Assembly: GCA_030560485.1 (NCBI GenBank)
Contig: JAKTTS010000072.1
Span: 1-43,050, forward strand
Origin: Ascoidea tarda (nom. inval.)
Lineage: Eukaryota > Ascomycota > Saccharomycetes > Ascoideales > Ascoideaceae
Direction of reading: 5' to 3'
Length of the DNA stretch: 43,050 bases
Program-made: the position numbers and the translations under genes
The notes under the pieces: generated by a model
The model's input: the letters and a program-made list of their open reading frames with translations, nothing else
Databases searched by the model: none
What the model was told of the DNA's origin: nothing
In this document: piece by piece, positions 1 to 10,785 of the stretch
Numbering within the stretch: position 1 is the stretch's first letter
How the letters are laid out: each line of letters starts with the position of its first letter

Positions 1-477
1 GCCATGTGTTGCTCGAAATGTTGCAAAACAAGCCATTGAAGATTAGCAACGACTCTAACACATATTAATAAGGAAACGAGCAGCAGCTGGGTTGGTGAAA
101 ACAGTTAGATATCACAATGACTTCAATTGATTTCCCACAATATCGTTCTCAAGTTATGCATGAATCAATCAGAAACTATTTATCTGAAAGCTCACACTTA
201 TTATCTACAATTTGGTTAACTGTTTTTTTTTAATTTCGATACTAACTGGAAATCTAAGTTAAAAATCAGAAATTAATTGTGAATATCAGAAAGAATCAAT
301 ATATAGTAAAGAAAAAAATTACTGTTGATTTCACAAATATCAAAATAGCTGATTTAAAAACGCACATTCGGTAAAACCATACCCAATTCTCAATAAAATA
401 ATAATAATTATTAAAAGTAAATGCAACTGTTTTGTAATATAAACCTTAACTAAATGATTGCTGATGAATTTCATAAA
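1..477. other. Gene-poor left edge with one 38-codon ORF
   Basis: No recognisable gene. A small plus-strand ORF runs from an ATG at 117 to a TAA at 231-233 (38 residues, beginning MTSIDFPQYRSQ). It may be the 5' remnant of a decayed gene, but I match it to no family. The rest is AT-rich sequence with short runs of A and T. Confidence 0.3.
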
Positions 478-1992
478 TTAGAAAAAATTCTTTTGAGAAA
501 TTCCTTTGTTTTTGCAAATCACCAACGCCTTAATATCTTTTGTTTGATGACTATAGTTGTGTGATATATTGGATGAGGACCAAAACCCATGGTCTATAAA
601 CACAAATTTCCCATTATACATAAAAATATTTGCATCTTTTATATCTTTATGGGTTATATTTAATTTGTGTAAAAGACTTAATTGTTGGAGGCCTTTATTG
701 AAATCTTCATTGATGGTGGGGTTTTTAGTTCCCAAATATTCCATGGCAATGAAAAGCCTACAGAAAGCATACAATTGATTGGAATTTACTCTCAAAAAGC
801 TTGAATTATATATTTTAGACATATCGATACGTTGACGGCAGCTATCGCAATTATCATTGTATTATTCAATTTTTTCGTAAATTACAATTTCTATTTTAAA
901 AGAATAATAAGGTAATTTGGTGCGGTTTTTATAAGAAAATCTCTTTTTATTTTGAGTATCTTTTGACCAAAAGGGATCAAATATTTTTAGTATGTTTGAA
1001 TTGTTTTGAGTTTCTGTAGTTTTACCAAAAGCATTGGCATATTGTTTTTCATTGATGCAAATCACTTGGGTATTATATTCAAATCCGATTTGAGTGTTGG
1101 GAAACTTCAAATCAACATGTCGGATTTCAGATTTTTTGAATATCTTCGTATATAAATAAAAACAACATGTTGCACATTGTGAATTTAGAACCTTTGTAAT
1201 TGATAACTTTATAGTTTATTGGAATTGGTTTAGGATAAACAAAGTCATGTTTAATGCTGTTCTAATTCTTTTAATTTATTTATCAATAAGGTTGGGAAAA
1301 AAATCAGTGATTATCCCTTTTGAGCAATGCTAAATGATCATGGAAGATAAAATTTGATTAAAAAACCCACCAAACTTGTTGCTAGTTACCACGTTATCAT
1401 ATTTCAGAAATTTGATAGCTGGATGCACTTTTCGGGTATGTGTTTCAATAAATTCTTTAACCATTGATTCTATATTAAATTTTTTTGATTTCTATTGTTC
1501 TGAATAATTTTTTATTTTTTGAAGACCAATAAATCAGAGATAACATAGAGTTTTTGTTCTTCATTATTAATTTTTAATATCATTTGAATTGATTTTTGGC
1601 TTGACGTGTATATGTCTAATTTAAGAATTAGTTGAAGGATTAAGCAAATTGGGTTAAGTACATAATTCTGGAACGTTTCCTGATACTCTGTTTCTTGTGT
1701 TTCTTTATATTCAATAGATTTTGATTTTATTTACAAATTTACAGGACCAATAATATATTTTAAATCTTCCCTAATATCTTCATTGATTTCACACTGAGCT
1801 TGAAACCTGTCTAGGCAATTGATGAAATAGTCATCTTTTAGTTCTGATGGTATTTTCGCCGGTTTAATTTGAGAAATTGTTTGCATAAACTTATTTTTTT
1901 GCCGGGATACTGGTTGTTATTTTTGATGTTGATGCTGATTTGGGCGACAGTTCTTGAATTCGATTACCATTGCCTTTTATTTCAAAATTCAT
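478..1992 (-). pseudogene. Decayed protein-kinase-like gene
   Basis: Reading the minus strand from 1992 down, several open stretches in different frames resemble parts of one protein-kinase-like gene. An ATG at 1992 opens a 33-codon frame. A second frame follows at about 1887-1735. Near 1110-862 is an N-lobe-like block with ILKIFDPFW. The best preserved part, 822-478, carries AMEYLG, then LHKLNITHKDIKDANIF, which matches a catalytic loop (HxDIKxxN form, with K for the usual R/G), and then FIDHGFW in place of the DFG motif. The spacing of EYLG, catalytic loop and DFG-like motif is that of the divergent fungal Ser/Thr kinase-like families often found as multicopy genes near chromosome ends. Several stops and frame changes interrupt it, and the DFG Phe-Gly context is altered, so it is almost certainly not functional. 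The family assignment is inference from motifs only. Confidence 0.55.
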
Positions 1993-2380
1993 TGGTGGAA
2001 ATAAGAAAAATAAATAAAGTATATTAAGTGTTTTCAAGTTTTCTTTAAAGAATTATGCTATGCCACTATTTTATTTTTTTTCTTTTGTTTTATTTAATAG
2101 CACACCTCATGCTTTTCGCAATATAACGTTGGTAATTCAATCGGATTCATTTTTAGAATAATGTTGTCGGACTGAAATCAACTAAAGTTAATGTCTAATG
2201 CTATTATCGTTCTATCTAAAACCATCAAAAGCAGTTGAAGAAAAAACAACACCAGTGAAGGTTTGTGTTGCTATGAGAAAAGCAGAATTTGCAACTGGGT
2301 CAATTTTTCGGTTTCGGAAAAACTTCTTTATTTAGGTTTTTCAAGACGTTGTCATTTTGACAGCAACCCGCATGACTTCC
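1993..2380. other. Intergenic, nothing recognised
   Basis: AT-rich stretch between two pseudogenes. A plus-strand frame near 2199-2335 reads as a short peptide (starting MLLSFYLKPSK) with no family resemblance. I see no RNA gene or repeat here. Confidence 0.3.
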
Positions 2381-3168
2381 TCAATGCTGGCAAAAGGAAG
2401 AAACGTCATTTTTGGTAATTTTTGTGCTCATTTTTTGATACAAGAAATATATTATAATAGTCATGTAGCTATTATCAGTATTTTGCTTATTATATTTTGA
2501 CTGTGACAATCTATTCCTTACTGTTATTGTTATTATTATTAATAATATCAGTGATGTGATGGATATAATTGACATGATTGTAGCATAATCTGCATCAATG
2601 GAACTTTTGAATTTTGTTAGTTTTGATATATTTATAATTTTGTAAATTTTACTGTCCATAAATACTGATGTAGTTAAATAACCCAAGTTTGAAAAATTCA
2701 GAGTTATATTGAAATAATTCTTACAAAGATTTGGGTTATTCAATGTAGTTGATTTCTATAACCCACCATAATTAGTGATACAATTCTTATCTCTTGCAAC
2801 ATTTGTAAAAATAATTGATTTATTTGAATTCTCTGTGATTCTGATTTTATTAAATGATAATTTTAAAGATTTTAAATTTACCAATGCATCTAAACTTTCA
2901 ATCTTCTCGATCTTCCAATTATACTATAAGTCTAAATATACTAAATTAACCAATTCTTCTAGATTCTCTGTTTTTTGAATTTTAGTATCTGATAGTATTA
3001 ATTTTTTTAAATTTATTTATGTATCTAAATTCTCTATATTTGGAATATCCTCAGTATCTGATAAATCTAAATATTCAAAATTGATTAATTTGTCTAGATT
3101 TTCTATTTTTTGGATTTCGTTATACAATAAACTTAACTCTTTTAAATTTCTTAGCAGACAACACAAGT
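2381..3168 (-). pseudogene. LRR relic of the F-box/LRR family (copy B)
   Basis: On the minus strand a single reading frame from about 3168 down to 2381 encodes about five degenerate 22-residue SDS22-type leucine-rich repeats. Examples are NLKELSLLYNEIQKIENLDK, then INFEYLDLSDTEDIPNIENL and LVNLKSLKLSFNKI. In-frame stops interrupt the array near 3018, 2927 and 2757. The last part (2743-2381) has one more weak repeat, then a hydrophobic stretch (SIISITSLILLIIITITV). No F-box could be found upstream; the sequence between 3168 and 3463 is unlike the rest. The repeats closely resemble those of the neighbouring relic at 3670-4903, so this is most likely a second, more decayed tandem copy. Plus-strand ORFs here are the antisense of these repeats. 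Confidence 0.65.
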
Positions 3169-3669
3169 TAAATGTGCACTTACAGAATTTGATGCTTCTG
3201 TTGTTATTGGCAAGATATTCACATAATAAATACAAACTTTTAATTATTATAATCCTACAGCAACTGCATATTCTCCTAAAAATCACTTTTATTGCTATGA
3301 AGCACTGAAAAGAAATATAAGAAATATAGTTTACATTGAAAAAGTTTAGCCAACACAATTGCATTGCAAATAAATGATCATTCTGATAAACACCTGCACA
3401 TAAACATTGAAGACATCTTCTGTAGTGCAAAATGATTCGATTTTCACCATTGATGAAAGCCATATTGGTTTTCTATGTTAAGAAATTACTCTCTTTTAAT
3501 AAATATAATCACTGTCAAATGAAAATGAAATAAAATTTATTTTGTTTAAACATTCTTATCAGATAGCGTGGTATCAATCTAACTAAGCTTCACATTTAGT
3601 TGAAACTGAAGATAACCATCGAACCATCCGGGTTTGTTATTGATGGTTTTGAATTATTTTATTTGGCGA

Positions 3670-4903
3670 CTAATCAGGATTATTCAATTTTTCATAAATC
3701 GATTGTAGGAATTTTTTAATATTTTTTATTTTTTGAATGGTCCTATAATCTTCCAAAATAATAAGTTCCAAATTTTTTAATTTTGATATATTTGGAATTT
3801 CAGAAAATTTGTTATTCAGTAAGTTTAATTTATTTAAATGAACCAAAGTGAGCAAATTTTCGATTTTATTAATCAAATTCTGACTAAGGTCTAATTCATT
3901 CAATTTAGTTAATGTCGACAATCCTTCAATTTTGGTGATACGATTGCTAGACAAGTTAAGAGTTTTGAGATTAACCAAAACATCTAAAATTTGAATCTTC
4001 GTAATACTGCAGTTAAATGATAAATCAAGAAAATCCAGATCAAACGGGTTGAATGAATTGAACTGGTTGTATGCATTGTACCGATTGTCTAGATTCTCAA
4101 AATTTGAGATATCGTTATATGGTATTAATTTTTTCAAATTTATTAGCATATCTGCGTTTTCAAATGTCATAACCGGAAAATTATTTGATAAATCCAAATA
4201 TTCTAGATTGACCAAATTGTCTAGATAGAGTTATTTTGCGGTGTTTATAAAATATTGTTAACCTCCTTAGATTAGATAGTTTATCAGAATTTCCAATTAC
4301 ATCTGGGTAGCGCTGAATAAGTTTGAATATATCTGTAAAAGATGCTATAGTTGTTAAAGCAAATTTTTGAATGATTCTATTAGTATATGTAACAAAATAG
4401 AAACGATTATTCGAATTTATTTCAATAAAGCGTTCGTAAAGATGACGAATTGAATTCAAATTTGGGTTTTCGGGCGACTTGAAAGCAACAAAAACCTGAA
4501 AATGTTGTATTTGGTTTGCATTCTTTGTTAGTTGGTTGAGAATATCAAAACTTCTCTTTTCGTTTAGTTGTTCAAAATACATTCTCCAAACTGTGCAAAA
4601 ATTCTATATTTCAAAAATAAATAGATGCAAATGATTGAAGTGAATCTTAAAAAATTGTCGTTTATTGATAATAAGCAGATCGGTTAGCAATACATCTCTG
4701 AATAGTAATGATGATGCTGCAAACGTAATCACATTGTCGTTTGATAAGCTGAATAACCTCAATATACCCATTGGCAATTGATTGAATATCATGTTGACCA
4801 ACTCAAAAGGAAGCTTGTCAATGTGGTATTTCTGTGATGGTGTTACTTGAGCTTTATTTGAATGATTGTTATGATATTTTCTCCAAAACAGTTCGATATT
4901 CAT
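3670..4903 (-). pseudogene. F-box/LRR protein gene, nearly full length but broken (copy A)
   Basis: An ATG at 4903 begins a frame whose residues about 28-45 form an F-box (HIDKLPFELVNMIFNQLP), the motif that binds Skp1 in SCF ubiquitin ligases. After residue 99 there is one in-frame TAG (4604-4606). The same frame then continues to 4181 with a linker of about 130 residues. Near 4210 the frame changes, and the following frame, ending at 3670, gives about seven SDS22-like leucine-rich repeats, for example LVNLKTLNLSSNRITKIEGL and LTKLNELDLSQNLINKIENL. The order F-box, linker, LRRs is that of substrate-recognition F-box/LRR proteins, about 410-430 residues in all. I see no convincing GT...AG intron with a TACTAAC-like branch site to explain the breaks, so I call it a young pseudogene. 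The target is unknown. Confidence 0.7.
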
Positions 4904-6204
4904 TATGTAAAGTGAGTCAAAGTAATTATTATTTTGTCAAAGCAGATTCAGATGAATGGAAAGAATAGAAGACAGGTTCTTGACGTATTTTTATATCATT
5001 TAAAAGCAAATAAGAGCATATTGAAAGACATATTGATGGATATAATCTCTTAATGAATAAAAAAATATTCTAAATGATATTTTATGCGGATATTGCCAAT
5101 CCAATGAAATCAATGGGACAATATAGACCTGATGTCACTGTTCAATAAGTTATCCATGAATATGAAATGGGTAATTCTCTGTGATTATCATGCCGTAAAG
5201 TGGCATGTTCAGCAGTACCAGTGATAGCAATAGTAATAGTCAAAGATCTTCAACAATAGGCTGAGTTATTTGATTTGATTCCATAATTACCATGTATCTT
5301 ACAGCATCCAATTAGATATTTTTAGTATTCATTCAGCTCAAATACTATATCATATTAATTCAATACATCAGCCCTCACCTCTCTTTTGACATTTGTTGCA
5401 ACGTTCCAGCTCACACTATCCTCTCCATGTAACATAGATACTTGATCAAAATATGAAAACAATATAAACCAATTCTGTACAGACACGAGTGCTTATGTGT
5501 TTCTTAGTTGCTTCTGCTTTTTTGTCTTTATGGCGCTTACCAAATGGTAAACAGAGGAACCAGAAGAAGCACAACCACACAAACCTCCAGTGCAATGGGA
5601 TCAATACAAGTATCTTTACCCTGACTTGAAAGCGAGAATCTTGCCGATTCGCGCTGATAAATGCAGACTGTATCAAAATCCAAATTCAAATATTCTTGGT
5701 ATTGCAATCATCCATAAAACGATTTTTATAAAACGTAATCACATATTGAGTGAATCAAAATAAAAATCTTTAAAGTAGACTTCCAAACTAGCTTTTTAAA
5801 AATTAACTCAAAATCAAAAAGCTAAATCAAAAAAAAAGGAAGGAGCACAAATTGAAAATTTTTTCTAGCAGTAGATTAATTAGGCAACCTAAAAAGTCAT
5901 ATATACATCTGAAAATGTGATCTATTGAATTGTCTCAAAAAGATAAACTTTTTATTATATTAAATAAATTACATGGTTTTATGTGAAATGAGTTTAAATC
6001 TAATAATCTTTCTACTTTTTCAATTTTACTTTAATTGCTGAAAAATTTGTTATTTATTATATTGGTTTTTTATTGATTAGTCTAACTGTTCTATCATTTA
6101 TTTTTTTTCTAATTTATATGATATTTTTGATTTTTGTTTTAATAATAAGAAAAAGGTAAAATAAAAGTGATATAAAAAAACTTTTAACTGGCCAGAATTA
6201 ATTT
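4904..6204. other. Long gene-poor stretch with possible gene debris
   Basis: No intact gene in 1.3 kb. A plus-strand frame at about 5461-5763, broken by one TAA near 5551, reads as a hydrophobic stretch (VFLSCFCFFVFMALTKW), then EEPEEAQPHKPPVQWDQYKY and PDLKARILPIRADKC. It looks like residue of a coding sequence with a membrane anchor, but I cannot name it. The part from 5700 to 6204 is very AT-rich 3'-flanking sequence of the first transporter. Confidence 0.3.
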
Positions 6205-8337
6205 TCAGGTTCTAGTATTTACCATTATCAGATTTTTCGTCTTTACTACTGCCAGAAATTTCCAGTTTTTTGTTTTTTTTAGATATTTTTGTTCTTTTTC
6301 ATTGTTTTCAATAGGCAAGTTTGGAACTTTTTGTTCTTCGACTTTATGTCTTGGGTCTAATCTTTCTAAATTTCTAGCATCTCTCTTAGCTTGCTCTTTT
6401 TCCATTCTTTTATTAGCCCAATTTCTCAATTTTTCACCATTTTTATAGACATATATTGGAAACGGAATTCCCAAAACAAAACCAATCAAAGCAAAAATAG
6501 TATTGCCCCATCCATAACCGAGGTCTTCAAACATATATGGTGCAAATAGAGGAAACGCAAAACCAAATAAAGATCTGAATACCGCTGCTGCTGCTACAGT
6601 GGAAGCAGCAAACCTTGGATTCATATCAATTAAATAATTTTGAATACATTGAAACATATCAATAACAGCAAACGCAAAAACACCAGCTGAAATTGACGGA
6701 ACCATCCAATGCGCTTTTTTCTCTGCACTCCAGCCAAAGACTAATAGTGCTGATGGAGCAATAATCCCAGATAAATATAGATATTTCAATCTAAATTCTG
6801 GCTTTGAAATTCCATTATTCTGTTTTACTAATTTTCGATACGCACTACCAGTCAATGGACTCCAAAATGCTATTCCTATCAAATACCCAATACCTAAAGT
6901 AATATACATCAATCCAGCAATTTCTATTCTAAAACCATATCTAACACTCCAAACAAGAGGAAAAGCTCCAATTAATAAATACATCAACCCATAAAGTAAA
7001 GCCATAAATGACCCCAATCCAACAACCATTGGATTAGAAATTAATAGTTTGATTGGTCTTGTGATATTAAGATAAAATCTACCAAAAACAGTCTCACCAT
7101 CTGCAATATCATGAATTGTCTTCAAATTAGGATTTTTTGTAATTTTTCGCAACTTTTTAGCTCTTTTTTTTAAAAGAACTGGAGAATATGTCTCTCTGAA
7201 AAATAACAATCCAATAAAGGCAATAACACCATTAATCATCAATTGGATCCAAAAAACCCATCTCCAACTTAGATGTTCAACAACAAATCCAGCTATTATT
7301 GGTCCAACTGCTGGTCCTAACGTTGGCCCAATAGCATAAAGACCTCCCCAAATATTTCTTTCTTTATCTTCAAACAAGTCTCCAATTACACCTGCACCAA
7401 CAGACAATGGTGTAGCACCACCACATCCCGCTAAAAATCGAAATATGATCATTTGGGTTTTATTCTGAGCCAAACAACAGCCTAAATTGAACGCAAACAT
7501 GAACCAGATTGAATAATTCAAAACCGGTCTTCTTCCATACATTTCTGAAAATGGAGCAATAATCAATGGGGCAATAGCCCAAGCTAACACAAAAATAGAA
7601 ACAAGTAATGATCTTACGGCTGAATTGGTTATTTCAAACTCGGCAGCAATTGTTAGTATAGCTGGTGCTAACATTGAAGAACAGACTGGAGAAACAAAAG
7701 AATATGTTGAAACTAATATAGTGTTAATGACTTTCTTTTTTTGGGGCCAATTTCTAGGAAATTCAGGATCATCATCACCATCCCAAGTAACCAACTCAGG
7801 ATCAATATCTGCAAACTCTAAACCATCTTTTTTAGTAGGTAAACAATTTTCACCAATATCTTCGTCATCATAAATAGTCTCACTTTTGACTAATGGATTC
7901 AAATTAGTGACTCTTTTTCTTAGGACAGATCGAATAGTTTGTCTTGTTTTTTGACGTTGCAAATCAATTTCTTTTGGACCTTTATCTTCTCCGTAAATAT
8001 TATGTATATCGAATTGATCCTCTGAATCTAGAACTGATTGAATAGATGGAACAGATGCGGCAGACTCCAAATCAGACAAAATTCCATTATTATTATTTCT
8101 GTTGTTGTAAACATTTTGCTTGTTGTTTTTTGCACTAAATCGTGATACTGTTCGATATAATGATTCAGCGACATTTGAGCTTATTGATAACTCTCTATGT
8201 CTGTTCCTTGATAATCTAGAAACGTTCTTAAAAAGTTCAGGAGAGCTACATCTTATATCATCATTTGCATTTAGTGGAACTGGCATCGAATCAACAGATT
8301 CTATAGAGGAGCTATCATTTCTTCTTGAATTATCCAT
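6205..8337 (-). CDS. MFS drug:H+ antiporter, DHA1 family (array member 1)
   Basis: A 710-residue, 12-TM major-facilitator transporter of the DHA1 type, related to yeast Yhk8/Tpo/Flr1 proteins. These export drugs or polyamines at the plasma membrane in exchange for protons. The first ~200 residues are a cytosolic, Ser-rich tail. It contains IDLQRQKTRQTIRSV and then DGLEF..IDPELVTWDG and PRNW, a signature that precedes TM1 in this subfamily. After TM2 comes motif A-like SEMYGRRPVL, then RFLAGCGG (motif B region) and antiporter motif C, GPTLGPAVGPIIAGF. FRETYSPVLL opens the central loop. The last TM ends near residue 630, and an unusually long basic C-tail follows. The start is an ATG at 8337. 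A segment encoding the last TMs (6432-6612) is identical to the fourth array member. The substrate cannot be inferred. Confidence 0.85.
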   Translation of the reverse strand: MDNSRRNDSSSIESVDSMPVPLNANDDIRCSSPELFKNVSRLSRNRHRELSISSNVAESLYRTVSRFSAKNNKQNVYNNRNNNNGILSDLESAASVPSIQSVLDSEDQFDIHNIYGEDKGPKEIDLQRQKTRQTIRSVLRKRVTNLNPLVKSETIYDDEDIGENCLPTKKDGLEFADIDPELVTWDGDDDPEFPRNWPQKKKVINTILVSTYSFVSPVCSSMLAPAILTIAAEFEITNSAVRSLLVSIFVLAWAIAPLIIAPFSEMYGRRPVLNYSIWFMFAFNLGCCLAQNKTQMIIFRFLAGCGGATPLSVGAGVIGDLFEDKERNIWGGLYAIGPTLGPAVGPIIAGFVVEHLSWRWVFWIQLMINGVIAFIGLLFFRETYSPVLLKKRAKKLRKITKNPNLKTIHDIADGETVFGRFYLNITRPIKLLISNPMVVGLGSFMALLYGLMYLLIGAFPLVWSVRYGFRIEIAGLMYITLGIGYLIGIAFWSPLTGSAYRKLVKQNNGISKPEFRLKYLYLSGIIAPSALLVFGWSAEKKAHWMVPSISAGVFAFAVIDMFQCIQNYLIDMNPRFAASTVAAAAVFRSLFGFAFPLFAPYMFEDLGYGWGNTIFALIGFVLGIPFPIYVYKNGEKLRNWANKRMEKEQAKRDARNLERLDPRHKVEEQKVPNLPIENNEKEQKYLKKTKNWKFLAVVKTKNLIMVNTRT
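6432..6612. repeat. 181-bp tract identical to 14658-14838
   Basis: Base-by-base comparison shows 6432-6612 equals 14658-14838 with no difference. Both lie in the 3' part of MFS genes and encode the last two TMs. Similarity stays high, with scattered mismatches, to about 6656. On the other side it falls off at once. The tract is best explained by gene conversion between array members 1 and 4. Confidence 0.9.
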
Positions 8338-8910
8338 TTTGTTTTTGTTTATAATATATAATGGAAAATTATATCTGAAGAAATATTGAACAGCAATATA
8401 ACTAATTTTTTTTTTTTTTTTTCTTTTCTTTTTGGTTTGTATTAATTTAGTTTTAAAATTACAAGGAATACTTTTTTGAGTTTCAGCATTATTTTACTTC
8501 TTAGCTAACTTAATTGCTATATTCTATTGCAAGTTTGATCTTAATAACAAAAAAGAAAGGCTGTCACATCTTTTTTGAGGATTCCCTTTAAACTTTGGGG
8601 GGTGATCATATATTAGCATCATCTCAGAGTTTTGATTGCTTAGCGTTTTAAATAACAAACAAAAGGTTAATTGCCTGACAATTCAATATCGCAAATAAAA
8701 AACTCAACTCATCATTTATTCATTAATATAATACAATATATAATAACAATATAAAGTAAATATATAAATAATATATAAACAGAATCCACAATTTGATTCC
8801 TCCTACCTAGTACTGGCATTATGTGAAATGTTTTAAAAAAAAAATGCAAAATATTTGGAAATTCTAGGCCAAATTTAAGACTTTCAATATAACTTGAACC
8901 TAAATTTTTA
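8338..8910. promoter_or_regulatory. Intergenic: promoter of transporter 1, 3' flank of transporter 2
   Basis: About 570 bp, very AT-rich. It has a run of T at about 8408-8422 and an AT-rich TATA-like stretch just upstream of the ATG at 8337 (ataatatata near 8350). I find no PDRE-type (TCCGCGGA-like) or TTAGTAA-type site here. Confidence 0.4.
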
Positions 8911-10785
8911 TTAGAAGTTGTTATTAGATTTTAAGGCTTCATTTTCTTTAATTTTGGTTTTTTGTAATCTTTTAAAAATTTTTTCATCTCTTTTGGCTTG
9001 ATCTCTTTCTAATCTGCGGTTTGCCCAGTTTCTTAATTTTTCACCATTTCTATAAACAAAAATTGGAAATGGAATACCTAATACCATTCCAACAATTCCA
9101 AAAATAGTAAGTGACCATCCATAATTTAATTTGGATTTGAACATATAAGGTGCAAATAAAGGAAAGGAAAACCCAAATACAGACCTAAAAACAGCAGCAG
9201 CTCCAACAGCAGAAGCAGCATATCTAGGGTTCATGTCAACTAAATAATTTACAATTGCTTGGAACATTAAAACAACAGCAAAACCAAAGAATGCAACAAA
9301 AATTGAGGGTACAATCCAATGAACATGGTTTTCAGCAGTCCAGCCAAAACCGATTAAACCAATTGGCGCAATTATTCCAGCCCAAACAAGATTTTCAATT
9401 CTATATTCAGGTTTGATAACTCTGTTATTGCTAGTAATTGATCTCATATAGCATTTTTGGTTAACAACATTCCAAAATGGAATACCAAAAAAGTAACCGA
9501 CACCAATAGATAAAAACATTAAACCAGTTGTTCCAACATCAAAATTATAAACATTTGCCCAAATTGAAGGAAAAGCAGATAGTAAAATATAAAGCATACC
9601 AAATATAAGAGCCATGAAAGAACCTAGACCGATAACCATTGGATGAAAAGTTAATAATTTTAAAGGCCTAGTCATGTCAACGTAAAACCTACCAAAAGCA
9701 GTCTCAGTATTAGTAATGTCATAAATTGTTTTAAAATTCTCATTACCGGTTTCATTTCTAAGTTTTCTAGCTTTTCTCTCCAACAAGACTGGGGAATAAG
9801 TTTCTCTGAAAAAAATAACACTGAAAACACCAAGCAACCCATTGACAATTAATAGAATGTAGAAAACCCATCTCCAACCAAGAGCATCTACTACATAACC
9901 TGCGATAACAGGGCCTATTGTAGGACCGATGGTGGGACCTAAAGAATAAAGCGAAAACCAGAAATTTCTTTCTTGAAAATCAAATAAGTCACCAAGAACA
10001 CCAGCTCCTACAGATAAGGGAGCAGCACTACCACAACCAGAAAGGAATCTGAAAATAATTATTTGAGTGGTATTTCGAGAAAACGCACAACCAAGATTAA
10101 AGGCAAACATAACCCATACTGAAATATTTAAAACGATTTTTCTACCATATATTTCAGATAATGGGGATACAAATAATGGAATTATGGCCCATGCTAGAAC
10201 AAATATCGAGAGATATAAAGCCTTAATTAAATCACTATTTTCTTGAAATTCTTTGGCTATTGCAGGTATTGCAGGGGATATAACTGTCGAACTTAATGGT
10301 GAGACAAAAGCAAAGCATGTTATGAGGAAGGCGATTGTTATTTTTTGTTGATGGGACCAATTTCTTGGAGATTTTGGATCATCCTCTCCATCCCATGTTA
10401 CCAATTCAGGGTCAATACTTGAAAATTCCAAACCATCTTTTTTTGTTGGCAATCCGTTTTCTACTAGAATATTTTGATTATTTTTGGGATTATTTGCATG
10501 GTCATTAGTCTCTTTCTGAATAATTTCATTTTCTTCGTCATACTTTTGAGCTATTGAAGTAGATCTATGATATAATTCTTCTATTATTGTTTGTCTTGTC
10601 TGCTGTCTTGATAAAGCAGTTTCATCAGAATTTATATTTGGCCTAAATTCTTTTTCGACCGTTAAATGATTTAATTCAGAAGAAGTATCTGTGTTCAAAA
10701 TAGATGACAAATTAAGTACGCTTGGCTTACTTTCTAGCGTTCCACTAGACTCTTTATTTAGTGTATTACTGTTTTTTGAAGCCAT
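8911..10785 (-). CDS. MFS drug:H+ antiporter, DHA1 family (array member 2)
   Basis: A 624-residue, 12-TM DHA1-type transporter, paralogous to its neighbours and presumably a plasma-membrane efflux pump. The N-tail of ~145 residues has the shared RQQTRQTIIEEL segment, then NGLPTKKDGLEFSSIDPELV and WDGEDDPKSPRNW. Motif A reads SEIYGRKIVL. Motif C reads GPTIGPTIGPVIAGY. FRETYSPVLLERKARKLR follows TM6. Late TMs contain MNPRYAASAVGAAAVFRS, a block conserved in all four members. The ATG at 10785 is the first in frame. The promoter holds two perfect TTAGTAA motifs (10881-10887 and 10929-10935), 96 and 144 bp upstream of the ATG, which are candidate Yap1 response elements. It was not part of the conversion event seen between members 1 and 4. 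Which compound it exports is unknown. Confidence 0.85.
   Translation of the reverse strand: MASKNSNTLNKESSGTLESKPSVLNLSSILNTDTSSELNHLTVEKEFRPNINSDETALSRQQTRQTIIEELYHRSTSIAQKYDEENEIIQKETNDHANNPKNNQNILVENGLPTKKDGLEFSSIDPELVTWDGEDDPKSPRNWSHQQKITIAFLITCFAFVSPLSSTVISPAIPAIAKEFQENSDLIKALYLSIFVLAWAIIPLFVSPLSEIYGRKIVLNISVWVMFAFNLGCAFSRNTTQIIIFRFLSGCGSAAPLSVGAGVLGDLFDFQERNFWFSLYSLGPTIGPTIGPVIAGYVVDALGWRWVFYILLIVNGLLGVFSVIFFRETYSPVLLERKARKLRNETGNENFKTIYDITNTETAFGRFYVDMTRPLKLLTFHPMVIGLGSFMALIFGMLYILLSAFPSIWANVYNFDVGTTGLMFLSIGVGYFFGIPFWNVVNQKCYMRSITSNNRVIKPEYRIENLVWAGIIAPIGLIGFGWTAENHVHWIVPSIFVAFFGFAVVLMFQAIVNYLVDMNPRYAASAVGAAAVFRSVFGFSFPLFAPYMFKSKLNYGWSLTIFGIVGMVLGIPFPIFVYRNGEKLRNWANRRLERDQAKRDEKIFKRLQKTKIKENEALKSNNNF

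Noticed and set aside
2775-3308. Plus-strand ORFs of 67 and 75 codons
   Set aside because: They are mostly antisense to the leucine-rich repeats on the minus strand; the hydrophobic pattern comes from that.
3670-4903. F-box/LRR frames joined by introns
   Set aside because: No consensus 5' splice site with a TACTAAC-like branch point was found at either break, and one break is a lone in-frame stop.
5446-5676. 76-codon minus-strand ORF
   Set aside because: No domain or context support; the opposite strand gives a more protein-like, though broken, frame.
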